Below, in pieces: positions 1 through 7,830 of a stretch of DNA of 53,944 nt. The stretch lies in NCBI GenBank assembly GCA_903852755.1, contig CAINRS010000058.1, forward strand, positions 1 through 53,944. The letters are read 5' to 3'. Origin of the DNA: an uncultured Actinomycetes bacterium. GTDB taxonomy: Bacteria > Actinomycetota > Acidimicrobiia > Acidimicrobiales > Microtrichaceae. Both the position numbers and the translations under genes were made by a program. Position 1 is the stretch's first letter; each line of letters starts with the position of its first letter. The notes beneath the pieces are model-generated. The model saw nothing but the letters and a program-made list of their open reading frames with translations, ran no database searches and had not been told where the DNA came from.

Positions 1-69
1 CTGGGTCGGGCAAACTGTGTCGATGATGTTGTGTACGTAGTTCGCCGCCTCAGCGGGCTGATTCAGTGA
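1..69 (+). CDS. Possible C-terminal end of an upstream gene (partial)
   Basis: Frame 1 is open from the window edge to a TGA at 67-69, giving 22 residues that begin LGRAN and end GLIQ. The pattern (LGRAN, then VDDVVYVV) is loosely like the tail of cysteine desulfurases, but 22 residues cannot decide this. Its codons (GAT, GTT, GTA) are poorer in G+C than those of neighbouring genes, which counts against it. It would overlap the end of the convergent lipoprotein gene by 7 bases. Confidence 0.25.
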   Translation: MGRANCVDDVVYVVRRLSGLIQ

Positions 70-1085
70 TCGTGATGCTCATGCATGCCGTTGGCGGGTT
101 TGGCTGGCGCGCCAGTCTCGACCACGTCGGCGGTGACCCGGATCTGCTCGAGGGCGGCGGCGTCGTCGCGCAGCGTGCCGTCCCAGAACGCCAGGGACGT
201 GTCGACCACCACCTGGTCGTGCGGTGACGGCGTGTTCTCGAACGGCCAGGAGTGGTTGCCCTCGTCGAGGGTGACCGTCCACGTGGGGCCCTGCAGCTTG
301 GCGGCGGCGTCGAGTTGCGCCTGGTAGGGGATGGCGGTGTCGGCCGTCCCGGCGAACACCAGCACGGGGAACTCGCGGTCGAAGGCGAACTCGCCGCCGG
401 GTTGCGGGTAGAGGAACGCCGACATGATGACCGCGGATCGGAACCGCTCGTCGACGCAGCACGGGTGGAAGAGCTTCGCGTAGGTGGTCGCGCCGCCGAG
501 CGAGAGACCCGAGATGCCCAGGCGTTCCGGATCGATCAGTCCGGCCAGGTCGCCTCCCGGTCGGCTCATCTCCAGGACCTGATCGGTGACGAAACGCAGA
601 TCGGCGGGCTGCTGGACGATGTCGCCCACCTGGCGCTGCTCCGCTGGGATGGCGTCCGAGGTGAGCGGGAAGTTGGGGGCGACCACCACGTACCCCGCCT
701 CGGACCACGCGGACAGGAGTTGCGAGAACTTCCCCGAGTTCCCGGCGAGGCCGTGCGCGTGGACGATCATCGGGAACGGACCGGTGCCACCCGGCACGTA
801 GATGTCGGTCGGCAGCGAGCGGCCGGGTGTGTCGCCGGTCGGCCGACTCGGGTCGGTGAACACCTCGGTGCGCATGGTCGTGGTCCCGTCTCCTGTTCCG
901 AGGGTGGTGGGAGGTGTGGAGGTCGACGGCGTCGACGGTACCGAGGCGCCGGTGCCGTCGGACTCACCCCCGCAGGCCGAGGTGGAGCCGAGCACCAGCA
1001 GCGCGGCGCCGATGATCGCTGCGGCGAGACCGCGCCGCCGGATGGAGCGGGAGACCGTGCGGAACGGTCGGGTCGGGGCGGTCAC
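63..1085 (-). CDS. Secreted alpha/beta hydrolase lipoprotein
   Basis: This is a 340-residue predicted lipoprotein. An Arg-rich N-terminus and hydrophobic stretch lead to a lipobox ending at Cys38 (GSTSAC), then a Ser/Thr/Pro linker. The catalytic domain has an oxyanion HAHGLAG motif, the nucleophile elbow GLSLGG, an acid in GTADTAIPY and a His in GNHSWPF, as in dienelactone hydrolase and PET-hydrolase-like families. The substrate is unknown, probably an ester outside the cell. The tail MHEHHDH is His-rich and may bind metal. I chose the GTG at 1085 because a TAGTGT hexamer lies 7 bases upstream; an in-frame GTG at 1094 is the alternative. Confidence 0.85.
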   Translation of the reverse strand: MTAPTRPFRTVSRSIRRRGLAAAIIGAALLVLGSTSACGGESDGTGASVPSTPSTSTPPTTLGTGDGTTTMRTEVFTDPSRPTGDTPGRSLPTDIYVPGGTGPFPMIVHAHGLAGNSGKFSQLLSAWSEAGYVVVAPNFPLTSDAIPAEQRQVGDIVQQPADLRFVTDQVLEMSRPGGDLAGLIDPERLGISGLSLGGATTYAKLFHPCCVDERFRSAVIMSAFLYPQPGGEFAFDREFPVLVFAGTADTAIPYQAQLDAAAKLQGPTWTVTLDEGNHSWPFENTPSPHDQVVVDTSLAFWDGTLRDDAAALEQIRVTADVVETGAPAKPANGMHEHHDH

Positions 1086-1092
1086 GGAGCGC

Positions 1093-1098
1093 ACACTA
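1093..1098 (-). promoter_or_regulatory. -10 hexamer of a leaderless promoter (hydrolase lipoprotein)
   Basis: TAGTGT on the minus strand is followed by 7 bases and then GTG at 1085. No Shine-Dalgarno is present, so the transcript probably begins at the start codon. Confidence 0.45.
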
Positions 1099-1167
1099 CG
1101 ACGGACGCCGTCGCGTCGCCCGGGGGACTGGGGAGCGACTCAGGGGTGTCCGCAGACCCGGATCCGG

Positions 1168-1680
1168 TCAGTCGTCCGGGCAACGGGTCCGGCGCTTGCC
1201 CAGGTTGAACAGCCACGCGCCCGACAGGTCGGGGCGGTAGGCCTCGAGCAGGTGCCACCGCAGGCTCACGGTGACCAGCACGTCGTCGTGGTGGGCGAGG
1301 ATGCGCTGGAGTCGGCCGGATCGATGGTTCCAGCGCCGGTGCACCTCGCCGTCGAGTTCGAACTCGATCCAGCCGTCGTCGGCGATCGAGCGGATCTCGA
1401 CGAGTCGTGCCGCGTCGGTCGGGTCGGTCTCGTCACGGCAGAGCCGGTGCTGGATGTAGTGGGGATCGTGTCCGGGGTGGTAGCTGCCGCAGGTCGCCGT
1501 CCGGCCGGCCTCGCGATCCCGGTCGCCGTCGACGACGTCACCGCGCTCGGGCGCCGGATCACCGAACTCCCACACCTCGCCGGTGGACAGGTCGAAGGCG
1601 TGACGTCGAGGACCTGGCTCGGTCCCCGGCTCGGTCCCCGGCTCGGTACCCGGCTCGGCGTGGGGGTCGGACGGTTCCAT
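1168..1680 (-). CDS. Hypothetical protein with N-terminal PGTE repeats
   Basis: This 170-residue soluble protein is not one I recognise. After the first 10 residues it has about three copies of PGTE (12-base repeats in the DNA), then a compact domain rich in His, Trp and charged residues (HRRWNHRSGRL, LEAYRPDLSGAW, ending LGKRRTRCPDD). The ATG at 1680 has AGGGAG 8 bases upstream. It lies behind the vWA gene on the same strand, separated by a strong hairpin, so it is probably a separate transcript. No function is proposed. Confidence 0.6.
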   Translation of the reverse strand: MEPSDPHAEPGTEPGTEPGTEPGPRRHAFDLSTGEVWEFGDPAPERGDVVDGDRDREAGRTATCGSYHPGHDPHYIQHRLCRDETDPTDAARLVEIRSIADDGWIEFELDGEVHRRWNHRSGRLQRILAHHDDVLVTVSLRWHLLEAYRPDLSGAWLFNLGKRRTRCPDD

Positions 1681-1770
1681 GCGGTGTCTCCCTGGGTGGT
1701 GGTCGGGACGAGGTCTCCGGTCGGGTGCTGCTCGTGGTGTCTGGTGCTCGTGGTGGTGGTGTGGTGAGGT

Positions 1771-1808
1771 GCCGGGCCCGGAGGAATGGGGCAGCCCCCG
1801 GGCCCGGC
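1771..1808 (-). terminator. Strong hairpin after the vWA gene
   Basis: An 11-base perfect inverted repeat (GCCGGGCCCGG / CCGGGCCCGGC, 16-base loop) lies just beyond the vWA stop codon at 1828. There is no T-run, which is usual for hairpin terminators in GC-rich actinobacteria. Confidence 0.55.
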
Positions 1809-1827
1809 GCCGCCGGTCGCCCGGCGG

Positions 1828-2610
1828 TCAGCGCCGGCCGGAGCGGTCCGACTCCGCCGGCTTGTCCTCTCCCCAGACCTCACCGGCGTCGTCGGCCGAG
1901 CCCGACCGTCGCTGCACCCTGAGGTTCGCAGTGCCCTGTGACAGCGAACTGAACGCCAGCGCCACTCCCTGGTCGTCGGCGGCGAACGACTGGATGTTGC
2001 CGTCCCGGTAGCCGAGCGACCGGGCCTCGCCGTAGGCGTCGAGTGCGGCGCTGAGGAACGCGAACGTCCACCCCGAGCGTTCCCGCTTGGCCACCTTGCG
2101 GCGGATGTCCGCAATGGTCCGCTGGGTGCTCGCGTTCTCGTGTCCGTCGGTGATCGTCGTGACGACGACGTGCTCGGCGGGCAGCCCCCGTGCGGCGCGG
2201 TCCCGTTCCCGCTGCCGGGCCCGTCGGATGACCAGGTGCGTCGCGTCGAGCAGCGGGGTTGCGCCCCGAGGGGTGAACGACCGGTGGTCGAGGGGCAGGA
2301 CCTCGGCCACCGGGACGGCGTCGAGCACCACGTCGTGGAGGTCGACCGAGTCGAAGTACACCAGCGTCACGACGGCGTCACCGCCGACCTCCTGCTGTTC
2401 GCGCAGCCAGTGGTTGAACCCGTCGACGACGTCATCGGCGATCACGCCCATGCTGCCCGACCGGTCGATCAGCACCACCAGGTGGGTGCGGGGCTCGCCC
2501 TCACAGGCGGCCCCTTCGGCATGCCGACGGTCCCTGCGCCGCCGGTCGAGTTCGTTGCCGACCTCCCGCTCGACCTCGCGTCGCTGTTTCCGTCCTGATC
2601 CGGCCATCAT
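1828..2610 (-). CDS. von Willebrand factor type A (vWA) domain protein
   Basis: This is a 260-residue cytoplasmic protein with no signal peptide. A basic N-terminal helix (about residues 5-35) precedes a vWA domain with a complete MIDAS: DRSGSMG at about 49-55, a Thr in the TPLLDATH loop and an Asp in TITDGHEN. Such domains bind a metal ion and a protein ligand, often beside AAA ATPases or in stress systems. A run RRARQRERDRAARG sits mid-domain. The double ATG at 2610/2607 follows AGAGGAG closely. The open frame continues upstream, but that part lacks a ribosome site and overlaps the ECF-like promoter, so I excluded it. It shares promoter and leader sequence with the ARPP-1 gene at 10501-11466. 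Confidence 0.85.
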   Translation of the reverse strand: MMAGSGRKQRREVEREVGNELDRRRRDRRHAEGAACEGEPRTHLVVLIDRSGSMGVIADDVVDGFNHWLREQQEVGGDAVVTLVYFDSVDLHDVVLDAVPVAEVLPLDHRSFTPRGATPLLDATHLVIRRARQRERDRAARGLPAEHVVVTTITDGHENASTQRTIADIRRKVAKRERSGWTFAFLSAALDAYGEARSLGYRDGNIQSFAADDQGVALAFSSLSQGTANLRVQRRSGSADDAGEVWGEDKPAESDRSGRR

Positions 2611-2665
2611 CGGCTCCTCTCGTGCAGCGGGCGGTGGCCGGTCCGTCCGGTCACCCCGCACCGGG

Positions 2666-2695
2666 ACGAGCCGCACCATCGGGACATGTGACACC
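2666..2695 (-). promoter_or_regulatory. ECF41-like promoter of the vWA gene
   Basis: On the minus strand GGTGTCACATGTC (2695-2683) is followed 13 bases beyond its end by CTCGTC beginning at 2670. The same 13-mer with CTCGTG at exactly the same spacing stands before the ARPP-1 gene (11511-11540). The known ECF41 consensus is TGTCACA, about 16 bases, then CGTC; here the gap between TGTCACA and CGT is 18. The distance to the ATG is about 55 bases. Confidence 0.5.
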
Positions 2696-2818
2696 CCGGG
2701 TCGTCCGCAGGTGCTGCTCGCCCCGGAGCGCACGCCCGTCGGGACCGGCGGCGGGTTGGGGCACAATGGGCCGGGACGGGTGCGGCGGCGCAGGCGCTGC
2801 AGCGCAGGGAGGCACACG

Positions 2819-4609
2819 GTGAACGACGATCCCGCAGGTGGGCCCGAGGGGTTCGACCAGCCCGACGAACCGGATCTGCACGGGGAATCGGATCAGCCCG
2901 GGGGGTCCGATCAGCCCGGGGGGTCCGATCAGGATGGTGCCGGGGAGCCCGAAGGGATCGGCCTTGGTGGGCCGCCTCGACCACGTCGTCCCGGGTCGGG
3001 CCCGCCCGGCGACGACGAGGTGTCCCTGCTCGACGAACCGGCGGTCGTCGTCGAGATGGACGAGGCCGAGTGGCAGACGATCCTGAGTCGTCTGGCCCCG
3101 GCGCTGTCGGACGACGAACGGTCGATCGCCGGCAACCTGCTCCTGTTGCTCGGTGACGGATCCCGGCGCTGGGCCGTCGTCGACGAGCACCGGGTCTTCG
3201 TCGCGACCGTCGCCGACGACCCCCGGGACGCCCGGGTGGTGGTGTCGCCCCGGCTCGTCGAGGCCTGGCGCCTCGTCACCGGTGGTTCCGGTGTGGCCAC
3301 GCTGCGGGTCCCGATCGACGCCGACGGCACGGCGTCGATCTCGGGCGACGAGGGGATCGTCATGGTCGACAGCCGGGTGGCGCCCGACCTCCCGGTCGAC
3401 GAACTGCTCGCCCACCAGCGCACCCGCCCGCGTCTGGTCCACGAGCTCGACGCCGAGTCCTTCGTGGTGGCCACCCACGTGGCGCGCCGGTCCCCTTCGC
3501 CCGACACCGACGAGCTGTCGTCGACGCCGATGGTGTGGCTCGGTTGCGACGATGGCACGGTCTCGTTCGAGGTCTACTGGCCGCACCTCGGTCTGAGCAC
3601 CCACGCCGTGTGGTCCGAGGGTCCGGGGTCGGCCAGCGTCCCGCTGGCATCCGAGGCGGTGGCCGCCGTGGCGGCCGCCCTCGAGGGGGGGCCGCTCACG
3701 CTGGCGATGCCCGAGGACGAGGCCGACTCCGTGTGGTTCGAACAGGACGGCTTCGTCGCCGTGGTCATGGCGCTCGACCCCGACGGCCACGTCCGTCGGG
3801 AGGTCGAGGGCCAGCTGGCGGAGCTGTTCGGCCCCAGCGTCGTCCACCGCGACGAGGACGGTGACTACCTGCTGTCGGCCGACGGGGTCCCCGTGTGGGC
3901 CCGGCTCGAGCCGACCGACGGGGTGACGTGGCTGCACGTGTTCGCCCAGGTCCTCTCCGAGGTCGTCGACACCACCGAACTGCTCACCGAGCTCAACCAG
4001 CTGAACGTCGCCAGCCCTGTGGTGAAGATCGTCCTGGTCGACGCCGCCGTGCACGTACAGGGTTCGCTCGTCGCCGAGACGCTCGACCCCGCCGAGATCA
4101 GCACCCTGTACGACCGCGTCCGTGTGGTGGCCGACGACCTGGGTCCTGCACTGGCCGTCCGGTTCGGGGGGACCCCCGTCGTCCCGGTGGTGGATCGGCG
4201 GTGGGACCGGTACACGCAGACGATCGTGTCCGCTGAACTGCGGCCGGGGCGGTGGACGCCCCTCAACGGTCCGGCCGCCCCGGAGGAGTTCCCCTTCGAC
4301 GGGCCGGTCTTCGTCGTCACGGCGTGGAACCCGGACGGCCGAATGCAGCCGGACGCCGCCAACCACGAGGCGAACGCCCGGCTGGCTGCGGCCATCTCCC
4401 GGGAACGACTGGGGAGCTGCCGGGCGCTCGGGAGCAGCGAGGACGGCACGCACAGCGAGCCGAGCTTCCTGGTGTGGGGCGCCACGGTCGAGACGGCGCT
4501 CGCCCTGGGAGCCGAGTTCGACCAGGAGGCGATCTTCGAGCTCACCGACGATGAGCTGGTGGTGGTGGGGGTCGGCTCCGATCGGCGTTCCGCGTCGCCC
4601 CGTCGCTGA
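2819..4609 (+). CDS. Multidomain protein: YbjN/TY-chaperone-like domain plus DUF3293
   Basis: This is a 596-residue cytoplasmic protein. The first ~75 residues are acidic and disordered, with a repeated SDQPGG. Residues ~78-200 (from EWQTILSRL to IVMVDSR) form an alpha/beta region that by eye resembles a sliding-clamp-type fold; this is speculative. Residues ~312-450 (LTELNQLNVASPVVKIVLVD) resemble the YbjN/TY-chaperone family. The C-terminus (~465-590, VFVVTAWNPDGR then EFDQEAIFEL) matches the DUF3293 pattern. I chose the GTG at 2819 because GGGAGG precedes it; the open frame runs further upstream but there overlaps the divergent vWA gene. It is followed in the same direction by the sigma-like gene. 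The function is unknown. Confidence 0.7.
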   Translation: MNDDPAGGPEGFDQPDEPDLHGESDQPGGSDQPGGSDQDGAGEPEGIGLGGPPRPRRPGSGPPGDDEVSLLDEPAVVVEMDEAEWQTILSRLAPALSDDERSIAGNLLLLLGDGSRRWAVVDEHRVFVATVADDPRDARVVVSPRLVEAWRLVTGGSGVATLRVPIDADGTASISGDEGIVMVDSRVAPDLPVDELLAHQRTRPRLVHELDAESFVVATHVARRSPSPDTDELSSTPMVWLGCDDGTVSFEVYWPHLGLSTHAVWSEGPGSASVPLASEAVAAVAAALEGGPLTLAMPEDEADSVWFEQDGFVAVVMALDPDGHVRREVEGQLAELFGPSVVHRDEDGDYLLSADGVPVWARLEPTDGVTWLHVFAQVLSEVVDTTELLTELNQLNVASPVVKIVLVDAAVHVQGSLVAETLDPAEISTLYDRVRVVADDLGPALAVRFGGTPVVPVVDRRWDRYTQTIVSAELRPGRWTPLNGPAAPEEFPFDGPVFVVTAWNPDGRMQPDAANHEANARLAAAISRERLGSCRALGSSEDGTHSEPSFLVWGATVETALALGAEFDQEAIFELTDDELVVVGVGSDRRSASPRR

Positions 4610-4713
4610 GTCGCTGTCACACGCCGGTGCGACAGTGGACCCGGTGGTCGGAACCGGCCACTCGACCAGCGAGCACTGATCACCGATCAGACCGACCACC
4701 GACCGGACCGACC

Positions 4714-5457
4714 ATGACTCCTCCACGTGACCCACATCCCACCGCTCAGGTCGACGCCGTGTCGTCTGCCGGTTCGGAGGTACTCGCCGAGCTCACGGGT
4801 GAGTCGGGCCGTCGCATCGGCCGACAGCTCGCCCGTCGGTACCGCGTGTCACCGGAGGTCGTGGAGGACGCCGTGTCCGATGCCTGCGTGGCGGTGATGG
4901 ACCGCTTCGGCCGCCCGGGTGTCCAGCCGCCCGCCAATCCCGGCGGCTACGCCTACCGGGTGGTGCAGCGGTCGCTCATCGCCATCATGCGCGGTCGGGA
5001 GATCACCGTCTCCGATCTCGAACAGCTCGGTGACGACGGGGCCAAGCCGTCCTTCCCGGTCGCTCCGGGTGCCGACCACCCCCCGGCCGGCGACCTCGCA
5101 CAGCACGAGCTCGATCAGCACGATGGCGACCCGCTCCGTCGCATCGCCGAGGAGTTCGCCGCGCTCCCGGGAGGACCGCAGGAGTGGCTCCTCTCGGCGA
5201 TCCTGAGCTACATCACCCTGACCATGCACGCCGATCTCCGGCCCGACTCACTCCCGTACCCCGAGCGCGGCTCCCTCCCGGCGCAGGCGCTGGTGTGGCC
5301 GGCGCTCCACCTCGCTGGTCTGCACGAGCTCGTCGTGGCCGACGCCGGAGTCGCCGTGCGTCGCACCCGCAGCCGTCGGATCGCCGTGGTGCGCGAGTGG
5401 CTGGACCGGGTCTTCGCCGAGTCGGCCGCCCGGGGTGAGGTGTCGAGTCGTGGCTGA
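4714..5457 (+). CDS. Sigma-70 region 2-like protein, divergent
   Basis: This 247-residue protein has near residues 30-95 a pattern like sigma-70 region 2 (RRYRVSPEVVEDAVSDACVA, then GGYAYRVVQRSLIAIMRGRE), with the helix that normally binds the -10 element. I see no clear region 4. The second half is unlike known sigma factors (LSYITLTMHADLRP) and ends in a basic helix (RRTRSRRIAVVREWLDRVF). The ATG at 4714 lacks a good ribosome site; an ATG at 4627 is possible but adds low-complexity Thr/Pro sequence. The end overlaps the next gene by 8 bases, so the two are probably translated together. It may be a specialised sigma factor or a protein that reuses the fold. Confidence 0.6.
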   Translation: MTPPRDPHPTAQVDAVSSAGSEVLAELTGESGRRIGRQLARRYRVSPEVVEDAVSDACVAVMDRFGRPGVQPPANPGGYAYRVVQRSLIAIMRGREITVSDLEQLGDDGAKPSFPVAPGADHPPAGDLAQHELDQHDGDPLRRIAEEFAALPGGPQEWLLSAILSYITLTMHADLRPDSLPYPERGSLPAQALVWPALHLAGLHELVVADAGVAVRRTRSRRIAVVREWLDRVFAESAARGEVSSRG

Positions 5458-7129
5458 CCTGGACGATCCCGTGTACCCGGACCTGTCCGACGGCGGCGAT
5501 CCTGTGGTCGACGTCCGGCCCGACGGAGCCGTGGACGTGGTGTTCGCCGCTCCCGGCCCCGCCGGGTCGGCGCTGCTCGAGTATCCGGACGGCTCGGCGT
5601 GGGAGGTCGACTGGGCACAGCCGTGGATCCCCGTGTCGATCCGGCTCCCCCGGGACCTCGTGCAGCTCCCCGATGCGGCGACCGCCATGTCTCGACACCC
5701 GCTGGTCGGCGGACTGGTTGGAGCTGACGGGGCGCTGTTCCTCGCGGAGCGCATCGCCCGGGCGCTCGCCCAGGCGCACGGCCCGTCCCCCGACAGCTCC
5801 CTCGGGACCGGCGGGATCCCCCAGGACTCCGGCATCCTCCTCGCCGGCTCGGAGCGCAGCGGGCCCGGTGGTGACTCCGCCGGAGCCGCCCGTCGTCGGC
5901 GTGACTCGTGGTCGTCGAGGGGTGTGCCCCGCCCCGCCGACCCCGACACGCTGGGTGTCGCCGTCGTGGCCGGTGACACGGCGTTCGACCCGGTCCAACC
6001 CGCGCTCGTCCGGGTGGCTGCGGTGGTCACGGCACTGCGTGAGGGTCGCTCCAGTGAGGTGCTGGAACCGCTCGTTCCGGCGCTGGTCGAACTCCTCGAG
6101 GCCGTCGCCGGTCGGGTGACCGAGCCCGAGGTGGCCCTCGTCGACCTCGACACCAGACTCGAACTGGCCAAGGCGCTCTCGGTCGTGGATTCCTCGTCGC
6201 CCGTCGGATCCCGGGCCGTCAGCTCGCTGCGGCGTCTGCTCGGCGACAGGTCGATCACCGGTCCACCGACCACCGATCCGTCGACCAGCGATCGATCGAC
6301 CACCGATCCGTCCGCCCGAGGCGACCACGACGTCGGCCTCGAACCGGCCGCTTCCATGTGGAACAGCCCCTCGCCCGCTCCGGCGTTCGCCGACGATGAG
6401 GGCCTCGACGCCCCTGACGTCCCGGGTGCCGATGGGTGGCGACGGTACGGGCCTGCCGATCAGGATCGTCGGGTCGCTCGGATCGCAGCGCACCGACTGC
6501 TCTCGCCGTCCGCCGCCGGTGCACCCGGTACCCCTGGTGCCGGCGGTGCCACGGTGCACGTCGTGCAGATCGACGACCTGCTGTGGTCGGCACGGCTCGA
6601 GGGCCCGCTGGACCCGAGTGACCCCGGCGGCGGCACCGGCACCGGTGGGCGAGATCGCACCACCGGGCGAGGTGACACCGACCTGCAGGACGGTGAGCGT
6701 CAGTGGTTGCGGGTCCTCCGTGCCGACGACCTGCTCACGCTCGCGTTCGTTCCGATCGAGCGGGTCGTGCCGGCCAGTGCAGTTGCGGAGTTCGTCCTGC
6801 CGCCCGGCTACGGCGTCGACGACCTGAGGTTCGCCCTCGATGCTCCTGCGCCCACCCGGAGCGGGGACCGAGCCGAACGGATCCGTGCCGCGTTCGACCT
6901 CGGCCGGACCGCGGCTCGCATCACCAGGGTCGACGGACCGTCTCCCGAGGCCACCGAGGCGTGGGAGGCGTGCGCCCAGGCCTGGTCCGAAGCGGGGGAC
7001 GCGGCGAGGTCACGTCTGGCACGACGGATGGCCATGCGACCGACCACGCTGAACCTGCCGATCTGGACCAGCCGGGCGACGATCGCCGACCGCGTGGCGT
7101 TGGCAGTCCTCGATCCCGTCCACAACTGA
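5450..7129 (+). CDS. Hypothetical protein coupled to the sigma-like gene
   Basis: This 559-residue protein is not one I recognise, and no membrane segment is obvious. It has an N-terminal beta-rich part (VDVVFAAPGPAGSALLEYPDG), a helical segment around residues 80-115 (LFLAERIARALAQAHG), a long low-complexity middle with a degenerate TTDPSTSDRSTTDPS repeat near 270-290, and a C-terminal domain (from TVHVVQIDDLLW) rich in Trp and Leu. The GTG at 5450 follows GGTGAGG and overlaps the sigma-like gene by 8 bases. By position it could regulate that protein, as anti-sigma factors do; this is inference from context only. Confidence 0.6.
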   Translation: MADLDDPVYPDLSDGGDPVVDVRPDGAVDVVFAAPGPAGSALLEYPDGSAWEVDWAQPWIPVSIRLPRDLVQLPDAATAMSRHPLVGGLVGADGALFLAERIARALAQAHGPSPDSSLGTGGIPQDSGILLAGSERSGPGGDSAGAARRRRDSWSSRGVPRPADPDTLGVAVVAGDTAFDPVQPALVRVAAVVTALREGRSSEVLEPLVPALVELLEAVAGRVTEPEVALVDLDTRLELAKALSVVDSSSPVGSRAVSSLRRLLGDRSITGPPTTDPSTSDRSTTDPSARGDHDVGLEPAASMWNSPSPAPAFADDEGLDAPDVPGADGWRRYGPADQDRRVARIAAHRLLSPSAAGAPGTPGAGGATVHVVQIDDLLWSARLEGPLDPSDPGGGTGTGGRDRTTGRGDTDLQDGERQWLRVLRADDLLTLAFVPIERVVPASAVAEFVLPPGYGVDDLRFALDAPAPTRSGDRAERIRAAFDLGRTAARITRVDGPSPEATEAWEACAQAWSEAGDAARSRLARRMAMRPTTLNLPIWTSRATIADRVALAVLDPVHN

Positions 7130-7145
7130 CCCGTCCGATCCGGGC

Positions 7146-7679
7146 TCAGCGGCCGAGCACGTCTCCGTGGCTCCGTAGGACCAGTCCGTCCGACGTGAAT
7201 CGCTCGAACCACTCTGCGTCGTCCTCGAGCATCGACTCGAGTCGATCCGCAGCTGCGTGGTCCACGGCGCTCGAGGCGAACAGTCGTCCCGCCATGCCCT
7301 CGGTGGCGATCCCGATGGCGCACGCCCGCTCGACGAACTCGGCTGCGTCGACGTGCCGGTGGAGTTCGTAGCTGAACGAGGCCACGTGCACCCGCTCCAC
7401 CACCTCCACCAGTTCCAGCTCGCCGGGGGTCACCTCGGCGGCGACCACCACGTCGCCGAGCCCAACGTGGTGCACCAGGAACGGGACGTTGGCGATCCGG
7501 TAGCGCTCACCACCGAGCGGCTCGGCCCAGACGCACTCACTCGGGACCTCTGGGTGCGACAGCGGTATCCGCAGGTGGACGTGGTCCACAGCGGCCTGCC
7601 GGGTGGGCGCCGGGTCGGGTGCTCGGTCGTCCGCCCGGTCGACTCGCTGATGGGGGTCGGGGTTCGGGTGTGTGGTCAC
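7146..7679 (-). CDS. DUF4265-type protein
   Basis: This 177-residue soluble protein has the DUF4265 pattern: a first strand VHLRIPLSH, ECVWAEPLGGERYRIANVPFLVHHVGLGDVVVA around residues 48-82, then LELVEVVERVHVASFSYEL. The family is of unknown function and is often found singly. The C-terminal third carries an Asp/Glu-rich helix (LESMLEDDAEWFERF). The GTG start has GGAG 7 bases upstream. It converges with the preceding unknown gene and is divergent from the SDR at 7831. Confidence 0.65.
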   Translation of the reverse strand: MTTHPNPDPHQRVDRADDRAPDPAPTRQAAVDHVHLRIPLSHPEVPSECVWAEPLGGERYRIANVPFLVHHVGLGDVVVAAEVTPGELELVEVVERVHVASFSYELHRHVDAAEFVERACAIGIATEGMAGRLFASSAVDHAAADRLESMLEDDAEWFERFTSDGLVLRSHGDVLGR

Positions 7680-7818
7680 GGGTGTGCTCCGGGTGTGGTG
7701 GTGGCGGGACCGGCTGGTCCGAGCGGGTCGCCGGGCATGCTCGCTCGCGGACCCACTGCTGTCACCGGGGTGGACGACCCGTCGACCGCTGGGCCGCTCC
7801 TGTCGTCGGCGACCCCGC

Positions 7819-7824
7819 TACGGT
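7819..7824 (+). promoter_or_regulatory. -10 hexamer of a leaderless promoter (SDR)
   Basis: TACGGT is followed by 6 bases and then the GTG at 7831, with no Shine-Dalgarno. Confidence 0.45.
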
Positions 7825-7830
7825 TCGACC

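Noticed and set aside
4615-4640. TGTCACA before the sigma-like gene as a third ECF41-like promoter
   Set aside because: No CGT box follows at 16-18 bases, unlike the two matching sites.
2651-4735. A 694-codon open frame on the minus strand
   Set aside because: It lies opposite the YbjN/DUF3293 gene and is rich in Arg/Gly/Pro/His with no domain, an artefact of high G+C content.
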